Of a stretch of DNA of 64,000 bases, positions 17,802-26,122 are shown one piece after another (the stretch's first letter is position 1; every line of letters starts with the position of its first letter). Position numbers and translations under genes: made by a program. Location: NCBI RefSeq assembly GCF_001426905.1, contig NZ_LMFQ01000023.1:324482-388481 (forward strand), given 5' to 3'. The notes under the pieces were generated by a model. It did no database searches. It was given only the letters and a program-made list of their open reading frames with translations, and was not told the origin of the DNA. The stretch is from Caulobacter sp. Root1455. GTDB lineage: Bacteria > Pseudomonadota > Alphaproteobacteria > Caulobacterales > Caulobacteraceae.

Positions 17802-19025
17802 CTATCTCGCGCCGGTCTTCATCAGGGCGGCGCGGGACGGCAGCACCTGGGCCATGAAGGGCAGCAAAGCCGCGCCGACCGCCGGTCCGTCGGCCGAGGT
17901 GGCGGCCCGCTCGACCCGGGCCAGGGCCGGCACGTCCTCGATCCGCGCCAGGTGGGCGTTGACCGCCGCGACCAGGCGATCCAGCAGCGCGGTGGGCAGC
18001 CGTCCGCCCACATAGATGGCTTCCGGATTGACCAGGCAGCTGATCGACACGAACGGCTCGACCAGCAGCTTGGCCGCCAGGGCGATCCAGTCCTCGACCA
18101 GGGCCTGGCCCTCGGGCGACAGGTCGCTCAACTGGTCGGGGCGGGTCAGCATGATCCCGCCGGCCTCGAGATGGGCGTAGAGCGCCGACAGCGAGACGAT
18201 CTCCTGCAGCGACCGGGCCTGGGTCCTGGACGAGTTGACCGGCAGGAAGCCGATCTCGCCGCTGCGCCCCTGGGCCCCGCGGAAATAGTCGCCCTCGATC
18301 ACCAGGCCGCCGCCCAGGCCCGACGAGACCAGGACGTAGAAGAAGCTCGGCCGGCGCAGGCCGTGGCCGAACTGCAGCTCGCCCAGGGCGGCGGCGGCGG
18401 CGTCGTTTTCCAGGAACACCGGCAGGGGCAGGATGTCGGCCATCAGCTTGCCGATGTCGGCCGTGCTCCAGACGTCGTAGTTCTCGGGCCGATGCGGCAA
18501 GTCCACCCGGCCCAGGTCGTCGGGCAGGGCGACGCCGATGCCCGACAGGCGCGGCGGCTCGCCCTTCCACGCGCCCAGCATCTTGCGGATCTGGACCTTG
18601 CAGAACTTGGCCACGTCGGCGGGCAGCGGGAAGTCGATCTCCTGGCTGGCGCGGGCCCGCACCGCGCCCAGCAGGTCCAGCATGACGATCGTGATGTGGT
18701 CGCGGTCGATATTGACGCCGATCGACAGGCAGCCGTCGGGATTGATGGTCAGGTTCATGGCCGGCTGGCCGCGCGCGCCCTGCACGCGGCCAGCCTCCAG
18801 GATCAGGCCGTCGTCCAGCAGGCGCTTGGTGATGTTGGCCACGGCCGGCGGCGTCAGGCCGGTGATCTGGGCCAGAATCACGCGGGTGATCGGGCCGCCC
18901 ACCCGGATGGCCTGCAGGATGACCCGCTGATTGTGGTCGCCGACCCGCTCGAGATTGGCGCCCGACAGGCTGGCGCCGGCGGTGCGCTTCCGGTTCGATT
19001 TGCGCGGGACTTCCAAGGACGGCAT
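17802..19025 (-). CDS. ROK-family transcriptional regulator (NagC/XylR type)
   Basis: A 407-residue repressor-type ROK protein: an N-terminal MarR-like winged helix (about residues 30-90, with ILAQITGLTPPAVANITKRLL) fused to a ROK sugar-binding domain. Unlike the ROK kinase next door, it lacks a good catalytic ATP motif. ATG 19025 was chosen because AAGGA lies 6 bases upstream. It is divergent from a ROK kinase and a glycoside-hydrolase operon and is therefore the likely local sugar-responsive repressor, acting at the AT-rich divergent promoter. Confidence 0.9.
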   Translation of the reverse strand: MPSLEVPRKSNRKRTAGASLSGANLERVGDHNQRVILQAIRVGGPITRVILAQITGLTPPAVANITKRLLDDGLILEAGRVQGARGQPAMNLTINPDGCLSIGVNIDRDHITIVMLDLLGAVRARASQEIDFPLPADVAKFCKVQIRKMLGAWKGEPPRLSGIGVALPDDLGRVDLPHRPENYDVWSTADIGKLMADILPLPVFLENDAAAAALGELQFGHGLRRPSFFYVLVSSGLGGGLVIEGDYFRGAQGRSGEIGFLPVNSSRTQARSLQEIVSLSALYAHLEAGGIMLTRPDQLSDLSPEGQALVEDWIALAAKLLVEPFVSISCLVNPEAIYVGGRLPTALLDRLVAAVNAHLARIEDVPALARVERAATSADGPAVGAALLPFMAQVLPSRAALMKTGAR

Positions 19026-19097
19026 TCGATATCCTTCGACCAGACGCCCTAGTAGCACCGTGGCGCGGGTGGTGGCGAGAGCGTCGCCGTCGTCCGC

Positions 19098-19124
19098 GAA
19101 TTACTTAAATTGCTTTCTTTATTC
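19098..19124. promoter_or_regulatory. AT-rich imperfect dyad in the ROK divergent promoter
   Basis: An unusually AT-rich island starting GAATTACTTAAAT and ending TTTCTTTATTC forms an imperfect inverted repeat of about 27 bp between the divergent ROK regulator and ROK kinase. NagC/Mlc-type ROK regulators bind A/T-rich dyads of this kind, so this is the best candidate operator, but the symmetry is weak. Confidence 0.35.
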
Positions 19125-19211
19125 CGGCTTGCTGACTATTGAGGCAGCTGGAAGCGCGCCGAAGCGCGCGCCGACAAGCAGCGAACGGGCGGCTGGAGGA
19201 AAGCGGGCTTG

Positions 19212-20147
19212 ATGCAAGTGGGCGTGGATTTTGGCGGCACGAAGATCGAGGCCGCCGCCCTGGCGCCGGACGGACGGTTCCTGGCCCGTGTACGCGCGCC
19301 CAATCCGGGATCCTACGACGCCGCCATCGCCACGGTCCGCGACCTGATCGCCCAGGCCGAGCAGCAGGCCGGCGGCCAAAATGCGATTGGAAGGGGCTCG
19401 ATCGGCGTCGGCGCGCCCGGTTCGGTGTCGCCGCGCACGGGCGTGATGCGCAACGCCAACTCCACCTGGCTGAACGGCCGCCGGTTCCGCGAGGACCTGG
19501 AAGCGGGGCTGGGCCGGCCCGTGCGGCTGGCCAACGACGCCAACTGCCTGGCCCTGTCCGAGGCGGTCGACGGCGCGGCGGCGGGGCTGGCCGGGGTCTT
19601 CGCGGTGATCATCGGCACCGGCTGCGGCGGCGGCCTGGCGATCGACGGCAAGCTGGTCGAGGGCGCCAACGGCGTGGCCGGCGAGTGGGGCCACACGCCC
19701 CTGCCCTGGCCCAGGCCGGAAGAATCGCCGGGCCCGGCCTGCTGGTGCGGCCGACATGGCTGCCTGGAGACCTGGATTTCCGGCACGGGCTTTCGCCGCG
19801 ACCACGCCGAACGCACCGGCCAGGCCCTGGCCGGCGAGGCGATCATCGCCGCCGCCCGGGCCGGCGACGCCGAGGCTCAAGCCAGCTTTGACCGCTATCT
19901 CGACCGCCTGGGCCGAGGCCTGGCGGTGATCTGCGACATCGTCGACCCCGACGCCTTCGTGTTCGGCGGCGGGCTGTCGAACGTCGCCGAGCTTTACGAG
20001 CGCCTGCCGGCCTTCATCGAGCCGCACGTGTTCTCCGACGGCTGGCGGGCGCGGCTGGCCCCGGCCCAGTGGGGCGACTCCTCGGGGGTGCGCGGCGCCG
20101 CGCGCCTGTGGACCCCGGCCGAGGCCGCCGGCCATGCCGCGGCCTGA
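19212..20147 (+). CDS. ROK-family sugar kinase (fructokinase/N-acetylglucosamine kinase-like)
   Basis: A 311-residue cytoplasmic sugar kinase. Visible are the phosphate-binding VDFGGTKIEAAAL at the N-terminus, the sugar-binding NDANCLALSE, the second phosphate motif IIGTGCGGG and the structural zinc motif CWCGRHGCLE typical of ROK kinases. ATG 19212 follows a GGAGGA ribosome site. It is the first gene of an operon with carboxylesterase, GH2 and SGNH genes (14-bp overlap with the next gene), consistent with phosphorylating the monosaccharide that the glycosidases release. Hexose specificity cannot be told. Confidence 0.9.
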   Translation: MQVGVDFGGTKIEAAALAPDGRFLARVRAPNPGSYDAAIATVRDLIAQAEQQAGGQNAIGRGSIGVGAPGSVSPRTGVMRNANSTWLNGRRFREDLEAGLGRPVRLANDANCLALSEAVDGAAAGLAGVFAVIIGTGCGGGLAIDGKLVEGANGVAGEWGHTPLPWPRPEESPGPACWCGRHGCLETWISGTGFRRDHAERTGQALAGEAIIAAARAGDAEAQASFDRYLDRLGRGLAVICDIVDPDAFVFGGGLSNVAELYERLPAFIEPHVFSDGWRARLAPAQWGDSSGVRGAARLWTPAEAAGHAAA

Positions 20148-21651
20148 CCGCCGCGCCCTCGTCCCCATGGTCCTCTGGGCCGCCTCGCTGGCCTTCGGGG
20201 CCGCGGGAGCCGCCTTCGCCGATGACGGTCCGCCCGTCACCGTCGCGGTCAGCGGCGGCGCGATCCGGGGCGAGGCGCGCGGCGTCGAGGCGGTGTTTCG
20301 CGGCGTGCCCTTCGCCGCGCCGCCGGTCGGCGAGCGGCGCTGGAAACCGCCGGGGCCGATCCAGCCCTGGACCGGAACCCGCGACGCCAGCGTCTCGGGC
20401 GCGCCCTGCCTGCAGCGGTCCTACGGCTGGAACGCCAAGGATGCCGCCGACAGCCGCGAGGACTGCCTCTATCTCGACATCCGCACCCCGGCCCTGAAGT
20501 CCGCCGCGCCCCTGCCGGTCATGGTCTGGATCCACGGCGGGGCCAACCGCGCCGGCTCGGCGCGAGGCACGGTCGAGTCGAGCCTGGTCGAGCAGGGCGT
20601 GGTGCTGGTGTCGATCCAGTATCGGCTGGGGGCCTTCGGCTTCCTGTCGCATCCCGGCCTGACCGCCGAGGGCGGCGGGGCGTCGGGCAACTACGCCCTG
20701 ATGGATCAGATCGCCGCCCTGCGCTGGGTGAAGGGCAACATCGCCCGGTTCGGCGGCGACCCGGGCAATGTGACCCTCTTCGGCCACTCGGCCGGCGGCC
20801 AGGACGTGGGCCTGCTGATGCTGGCCCCGGAAGCCCGCGGCCTGTTCCACAAGGCGATTGAGCAGAGCGGCACGGCGGGCTTCGGTCTGCCGCCGCGGTC
20901 GCTGGCCCAGAACGAGAAGCTCGGCGAGGACCTGGCCCGCGCGGTCGGCGCTCCGGACCTGGCGGGACTGCGCGCCGCCTCCGGCCCGGCTTTGCTCGAC
21001 GCCGCCGATCGCCTGAAGCCGCCGATCCCCGACGACGGCTTCATCTGGCTGCAGGCGGTGGTCGACGGGGCGGTGATCCGCGAGGCCCCGGTCAAGACCC
21101 TGGCCGCCGGCCGTCAGGCTCGGGTTCCTCTGATCGTCGGTAGCAGCGCCAGCGAATTGTCCCTGTACGGCGGGGCGGCCAATGCCCGCAATTGGATCAC
21201 CACCAACTACGGCGGCGACGCCGGCCGCGCCCTGGCGTTCTACGAGGTCGAGGACGAGGCCCCGGTCTCCGATCGGACCGCCGGCCAGATCGCCGCCGAC
21301 ACCGGCTTCCGCTGCCCGGCGATCTGGGTCGCCGCGCGCCAGGTCGAGACCGGCGCGGGCGTCTGGCGCTACGAGCTCGGCGTGGCCGCGCCGGGATCGG
21401 GACCCGTGCGCCACGGGTCGGAACTGCCTTTCGTCTTCGACACGCCGCCCGCGGCATCCAGCCCGGCGACCTGGCCGCGCCTTCAAGCCTACTGGGCCAA
21501 TTTCGCGCGCGCCGGCGATCCGAACGGCCCGGGACTGACGCCCTGGCCGACCGCCGACGCGACGGGGCGCGCGCTGGATTTCACCCCGTCGGGCCCTGTC
21601 CCGGCCCGAGGCGGCCACGAGGCGCTCTGCCGCCTGCTGCCGCGACCCTGA
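20134..21651 (+). CDS. Type B carboxylesterase
   Basis: A 505-residue secreted esterase with signal sequence (LAFGAAGAAFAD). Features of the carboxylesterase/lipase type B family are FRGVPFAAPPVGERRW, the EDCLYLDI motif, the oxyanion WIHGGANRAGS and the nucleophile elbow GHSAGG with Ser219. A carboxy-terminal HGSELPFVF supplies the catalytic histidine. The start overlaps the ROK kinase gene by 14 bp, so the two are translationally linked. In this locus it probably removes ester substituents such as acetyl groups from a polysaccharide or aromatic ester, which is inference. Confidence 0.9.
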   Translation: MPRPDRRALVPMVLWAASLAFGAAGAAFADDGPPVTVAVSGGAIRGEARGVEAVFRGVPFAAPPVGERRWKPPGPIQPWTGTRDASVSGAPCLQRSYGWNAKDAADSREDCLYLDIRTPALKSAAPLPVMVWIHGGANRAGSARGTVESSLVEQGVVLVSIQYRLGAFGFLSHPGLTAEGGGASGNYALMDQIAALRWVKGNIARFGGDPGNVTLFGHSAGGQDVGLLMLAPEARGLFHKAIEQSGTAGFGLPPRSLAQNEKLGEDLARAVGAPDLAGLRAASGPALLDAADRLKPPIPDDGFIWLQAVVDGAVIREAPVKTLAAGRQARVPLIVGSSASELSLYGGAANARNWITTNYGGDAGRALAFYEVEDEAPVSDRTAGQIAADTGFRCPAIWVAARQVETGAGVWRYELGVAAPGSGPVRHGSELPFVFDTPPAASSPATWPRLQAYWANFARAGDPNGPGLTPWPTADATGRALDFTPSGPVPARGGHEALCRLLPRP

Positions 21652-21707
21652 CGTCGACCTGACACTGATGAAGCGGCCCGCAGAGGCCGTCCCACCGAGG
21701 AGGAAAC

Positions 21708-24700
21708 ATGATGAGCCACCAGATCCGCCGGATTTCGCGCCTGTCGCTGCTGGCCTCCTGCGCCCTGCTGGTCGCGGCCTCGGCCGGCGCCCAGACATCG
21801 TCCGTCCAAGGGCCCTACAACGCCGACCTGCCGCGCGGCGGCGACGGTCTGGCCAAGCCGCTGGCGGGAAGTCCCCTGCCGGCCCAGGGGCCCTGGTCGC
21901 TGCAGGGCTGGATTTCGCCGACGACCGTGTCGGCCGGGCGCGTGGTCGTGGCCGGGGTGGGCGACCCCGCCGGCGGCGGGCGCTTCATCGTGCTCGAGGA
22001 CGGCGCGCCGGCGGTCTCGATCGGCTCGACGACCGTGAAGGGCTCGGGCGCGCTGAAGCCGGGCGCCTGGACCCACGTGGCGGCGGTGTCGGACGGGGCG
22101 AAGGTCACGCTCTATGTCGACGGAGCCAAGGTCGGGGAGGGGGCGGCGTCGCCGGTCGCCTCGGCCTCGACCGTGCAGCTGGGCCCGCGCAAGCCGGCCG
22201 GAACCGCGCCGTTCGGCGGCAGGATCGCCGGCTTCACGGCCCAGGCGGCGGCGCTGACCCCGGCCGAACTCAAGACCCTGGCGGCGGCCAAGCCCGACCC
22301 GGCCCTGACCGTGTACGAACCCGGCAGCCCGAGCTGGCCGGTGCAGGTGCGCCAGATGTACGGCCAGGTCACGCCGCAGGACGCCTGGACGCGGCCCAGG
22401 AGCAAGGCGCCGTTCTCCAAGCCGGTCGCCGTCGCCCCCTATGCCGGCCCGGCCCTGGTCGCCGCTCCCCCCACCGAAGGCGCCGACGCCTGGACCCTGA
22501 AGCGCTGGTCGCTGGTCGAGGCGCCGAAAGTCGGTGATGGCGGGACAGCGCTGTCGAGGCCCGGCTACGACGCCAAGGCCTGGTACGCGGCCACCGTGCC
22601 CGGCACGGTGCTGACCACCCTGGTCGATCGCGGCGTCTATCCCGATCCGGACTTCGGGCTGAACAACACCGCCATTCCCGAGAGCTTGAACAAGCAGGAC
22701 TACTGGTATCGCGCCGAGTTCGTCGCGCCCCGAGGCGAGGATGGCGGCCAGGACGGCCGCCATCAGCAACTGGTCTTCAAGGGGATCAACTACGCCGCCG
22801 AGATCTGGCTGAACGGCGAGAAGCTCGGCGACCTGAAGGGCGCCTTCATCCGCGGTCAGTTCGATGTGACCGGCAGGCTGAAGCCCGGCGTCGCCAACGC
22901 CGTCGCGGTCAAGGTCTCGCCGCCGCCGCATCCGGGCCTGGCCCATGAGGAGTCCCTGACCGCCGGGGTCGGCGAGAACGGCGGGATGCAGGCCCTGGAC
23001 GGCCCGACCTTCATCGCCAGCGAGGGCTGGGACTGGATCCCCAGCGTCCGCGACCGCAACACCGGCCTCTGGCAGGACGTGGTGCTGCGCTCGACCGGGC
23101 CGGTGCGGATCGGCGACAGCCATGTGGTCACCACCCTGCCGAAGGCCGACAACAGCGTCGCCGACGTCGAGATCACCGTGCCGGTCGAGAACCTGACGGG
23201 CGCGGCGGTCAAGACGACCGTGCGCGCCGCCTTCGACGACGTCGCCGTCGAGACGACCATCATCCTCGCCCCCGGCAAGGGCAGGGTGGTGTTCAGCCCG
23301 GCCGACTTCCCGCAGCTGTCGGTCAAGAATCCCAAGCTCTGGTGGCCCAACGGCTACGGCGCCCAGACCCTGTATGGGCTGCGCCTGTTGGCCTCGGTCG
23401 ACGGCAAGCCGTCCGACCAGAAGGACAGCCGCATCGGCCTGCGCCAGATGACCTACGAGTTGTCGCTGATGGATTCCAAGGGCGAGCTGCGCCGGGTCGA
23501 GGTCGATTATTCCAAGGCCCGTCAGTTGGGCCAGGACGTCACCGACGGCAGCCACGAGGGCGTCCGCAAGGTCGCCGACGGCTGGGCCACCTCGCTGACC
23601 AAGGCGGGCGAGACCTCGCCGGCGGCGAAAGACGTGCCCGACACCGGCCTGACGCCCTATCTGGTCATCAAGGTCAACGGCGTGAAGATCGCCGCGCGCG
23701 GCGGCAACTGGGGCACGGACGACTGGCGCAAGCGCGTGTCGCGCGAGCGGCTGGAGCCCTATTTCCGCCTGCACAAGGACGCCCACCTCAACACCATCCG
23801 CAACTGGGTGGGGCAGAACACCGAGGACGTCTTCTACGATCTGGCCGACGAGTACGGCCTGCTGGTGCTGAACGACTTCTGGGCCTCGACCCAGGACTAC
23901 CAGCTGGAGCCGCAGGACGTGCCGCTGTTCCTGAAGAACGCCGCCGACGTGATCAGCCGCTATCGCAACCACCCCTCGATCGCCCTGTGGTTCGGCCGCA
24001 ACGAGGGCGTCCCGCAGCCGATCCTCAACGAGGGGCTGGAGGCGCTGGTCCACGACCTGGACGGCACGCGCTGGTACACCGGCAGCTCCAACCGGGTGAA
24101 CCTGCAGAACAGCGGGCCCTATAACTATCGCGAGCCCGAGACCTATTTCACCGAGCACGCCAAGGGCTTCTCGGTCGAGGTGGGCACGCCGTCGTTCCCG
24201 ACCCTGGAGGCGTTCGAGGCGGCCGTTCCGGCCCCCGACCGCTGGCCGATCAGCGACGTCTGGGCCTATCACGACTGGCATCCGACCGGGAACGGCGCGA
24301 CCAAGACCTTCATCGACGCCATGACCGCCAAGCTGGGCGCGCCGACCAGCCTCGAGGACTTCGAGCGCAAGGCCCAGCTGATGAACTACGAGACGCATCG
24401 CGCGATCTTCGAGGGCATGAACCAGGAGCTGTGGACCAGGTCGTCGGGCCGTCTGCTGTGGATGACCCAGCCCGCCTGGCCCTCGACCATGTGGCAGATC
24501 CTCAGCCACGACTACGACACCCACGCCTCGTACTACGGGACCCAGAAGGGCTCGGAGATCGTCCACGTGCAGATGAGCCAGCCCGACCACCGGCTGGCCC
24601 TGGTCAATAACGGCCTGACGCCGATCACCGGCGCGAGCCTGCGGGCTCGTGTCGTGGGACTGGACGGCGCGGTGCTGGCCGACCGGACCTCGCGGATCGA

Positions 24701-25163
24701 CGCGGCCGCCGACAGCACGGCGCTGGGCGAGACGCTGGACCTGTCCGGTCCGCTGACGCAGGGCGCGGTGGTGGTCCGCCTGGACCTGGCGGCCGCCGAC
24801 GGCGCGCCTTTGTCGAGCAACCTCTACTGGGTGGCGCGCGACGCCGAGGGCGAGCGCAAGCTGTCGGCCATGGCGGCCCAGCCGGTGTCGATCGCGGCCG
24901 CTTCGACCGTTGCCGGCGCTGAGACGGTGGTCACGGTGGCCCTGGCCAACACCGGATCGGCCCCGGCCCTGAACAGCAAGCTGACCCTGGTCGACGCCAA
25001 GGGCGCGCGGATCCTGCCGGCCTACTACGCCGACAACTATGTCTCGCTGCTGCCCGGCGAGCGACGGACCGTCGAGATCCGCTATCCGGGCGAGGCGAGG
25101 GCCGGCGCCAAGGTCGAGCTGCGGGGCTGGAACGTGGTTCCGGCCAAGACGGAGGTGCGCTGA
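21708..25163 (+). CDS. Glycoside hydrolase family 2 (beta-mannosidase / exo-beta-glucosaminidase-like) with N-terminal LamG-like domain
   Basis: A 1151-residue secreted glycosidase. After a signal peptide (ending SAGAQT) come a LamG/concanavalin-like domain (about 60-190), then the GH2 sugar-binding, immunoglobulin-like and TIM-barrel domains. The acid/base is Glu766 in FGRNEG and the nucleophile is probably Glu824 in SVEVGTPSFP, which resembles the SExGxQSFP motif of beta-mannosidases and exo-beta-D-glucosaminidases. The C-terminal third contains further beta-sandwich domains. The AGGAGG ribosome site before ATG 21708 is strong. The stop overlaps the SGNH start by one base. Substrate could be a beta-mannan or chitosan-like oligosaccharide; the sequence alone does not decide. 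Confidence 0.9.
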   Translation: MMSHQIRRISRLSLLASCALLVAASAGAQTSSVQGPYNADLPRGGDGLAKPLAGSPLPAQGPWSLQGWISPTTVSAGRVVVAGVGDPAGGGRFIVLEDGAPAVSIGSTTVKGSGALKPGAWTHVAAVSDGAKVTLYVDGAKVGEGAASPVASASTVQLGPRKPAGTAPFGGRIAGFTAQAAALTPAELKTLAAAKPDPALTVYEPGSPSWPVQVRQMYGQVTPQDAWTRPRSKAPFSKPVAVAPYAGPALVAAPPTEGADAWTLKRWSLVEAPKVGDGGTALSRPGYDAKAWYAATVPGTVLTTLVDRGVYPDPDFGLNNTAIPESLNKQDYWYRAEFVAPRGEDGGQDGRHQQLVFKGINYAAEIWLNGEKLGDLKGAFIRGQFDVTGRLKPGVANAVAVKVSPPPHPGLAHEESLTAGVGENGGMQALDGPTFIASEGWDWIPSVRDRNTGLWQDVVLRSTGPVRIGDSHVVTTLPKADNSVADVEITVPVENLTGAAVKTTVRAAFDDVAVETTIILAPGKGRVVFSPADFPQLSVKNPKLWWPNGYGAQTLYGLRLLASVDGKPSDQKDSRIGLRQMTYELSLMDSKGELRRVEVDYSKARQLGQDVTDGSHEGVRKVADGWATSLTKAGETSPAAKDVPDTGLTPYLVIKVNGVKIAARGGNWGTDDWRKRVSRERLEPYFRLHKDAHLNTIRNWVGQNTEDVFYDLADEYGLLVLNDFWASTQDYQLEPQDVPLFLKNAADVISRYRNHPSIALWFGRNEGVPQPILNEGLEALVHDLDGTRWYTGSSNRVNLQNSGPYNYREPETYFTEHAKGFSVEVGTPSFPTLEAFEAAVPAPDRWPISDVWAYHDWHPTGNGATKTFIDAMTAKLGAPTSLEDFERKAQLMNYETHRAIFEGMNQELWTRSSGRLLWMTQPAWPSTMWQILSHDYDTHASYYGTQKGSEIVHVQMSQPDHRLALVNNGLTPITGASLRARVVGLDGAVLADRTSRIDAAADSTALGETLDLSGPLTQGAVVVRLDLAAADGAPLSSNLYWVARDAEGERKLSAMAAQPVSIAAASTVAGAETVVTVALANTGSAPALNSKLTLVDAKGARILPAYYADNYVSLLPGERRTVEIRYPGEARAGAKVELRGWNVVPAKTEVR
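22544..22555. promoter_or_regulatory. Intragenic copy of the GACAGCGCTGTC palindrome
   Basis: This exact 12-bp palindrome lies within the GH2 coding region (codons for GGTALS). It matches the two intergenic copies at 25960 and 30802. It may act as an auxiliary operator, or be a chance match in coding sequence. Confidence 0.35.
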
Positions 25164-25909
25164 TGCTGGATCGTCGCGCCCTGCTGGCGGCCGGGCTTGC
25201 CTCGTCGGGATGGACCGTCCCGGGCTTCGCCCTGGCCCAGACTGCCGCCCCGCCGCAATGGCCCTCGGAGGAGGAGCGGCTGCGCGCCGACTGGCCGTTC
25301 CTGCAGCGCTACGCCGCCGAGAACGCGGTCGACCGCGAGCTCCCGCCCGAACGTCGCCGGGTGGTGTTCATAGGCGACTCGATCACCCAGGGCTGGCGCG
25401 ACTTCCATCCGGCGTTCTTCGCCGACAACGGCCTGCTGGGACGGGGGATCGGCGGCCAGGTGACGGCCCAGATGCTGGTGCGGTTCTGGCCCGACGTGGT
25501 CGCGCTGAAGCCGGCGGCCGTGCACATCCTGGCCGGGGTCAACGACATCGCCCAGAACGCCGGCCCCTACGACCCGGCCGCCACCCGGGCCGACCTCCAG
25601 GCCATGACCGCGCTGGCCCAGGCCAGCGGGATCGCCGTGATCCTGGCCACGATCACCCCGGTCGCCGAGTTTCCCTGGAGGCCGGGCCTGGGTCCCACCG
25701 CCAAGGTGGCGGCGCTGAACGCCTGGCTGCGGACCTGGGCGGCCGAGCGCGGCGCGGTGCTGGCCGACTACACCGGGGTGCTGGACGACGGGGCGGGCGG
25801 CATGAGGCCGGGTCTGGCCTATGACGGCGTCCATCCGACCCGCGAAGGCTATGCCGTCATGGAGCCCGTGGCCCTGGCGGCGATCGGCCTGGCCCTGGCC
25901 CGGACGTGA
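25163..25909 (+). CDS. SGNH/GDSL-type esterase
   Basis: A 248-residue secreted esterase with signal peptide (ending GFALAQT). Block I is GDSITQGW (Ser73), block III GVNDIAQN and block V DGVHPTREGY supplies the catalytic Asp and His. Such enzymes deacetylate sugars or hydrolyse short acyl esters. The start codon overlaps the GH2 stop (TGATG), so the two are translated together. It likely removes O-acetyl groups so that the GH2 enzyme can act, which is inference from position. Confidence 0.92.
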   Translation: MLDRRALLAAGLASSGWTVPGFALAQTAAPPQWPSEEERLRADWPFLQRYAAENAVDRELPPERRRVVFIGDSITQGWRDFHPAFFADNGLLGRGIGGQVTAQMLVRFWPDVVALKPAAVHILAGVNDIAQNAGPYDPAATRADLQAMTALAQASGIAVILATITPVAEFPWRPGLGPTAKVAALNAWLRTWAAERGAVLADYTGVLDDGAGGMRPGLAYDGVHPTREGYAVMEPVALAAIGLALART

Positions 25910-25957
25910 CTTGAAAGTCGCATAACCAAAATCGTTTTCGAAATATCCTGTCCAAAG

Positions 25958-25986
25958 TTGACAGCGCTGTCGGTTCTCCATAGGTT
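25958..25986 (+). promoter_or_regulatory. Promoter with overlapping LacI-family-like operator, TonB receptor gene
   Basis: TTGACA (25958-25963), a 17-bp spacer and TAGGTT (25981-25986) form a plausible housekeeping promoter. The perfect palindrome GACAGCGCTGTC (25960-25971, central CpG) overlaps the -35 box, the classical layout for repression by a LacI/GalR-family protein. No LacI gene is in the window. The rest of the 213-bp gap before the TonB receptor start shows no further motif. Confidence 0.6.
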
Positions 25987-26122
25987 GAACCTACCGGCAC
26001 TCCAAAAAAAGCCGGAACTCCACGGGAGGATGCGCACGCATCCCTCAAACTTCCGCGTCTTGGCTCGTTCGGCTCCGCTGATCGAGACTGAGAACTGCTG
26101 CCGCACATCAGGGGAATGCATA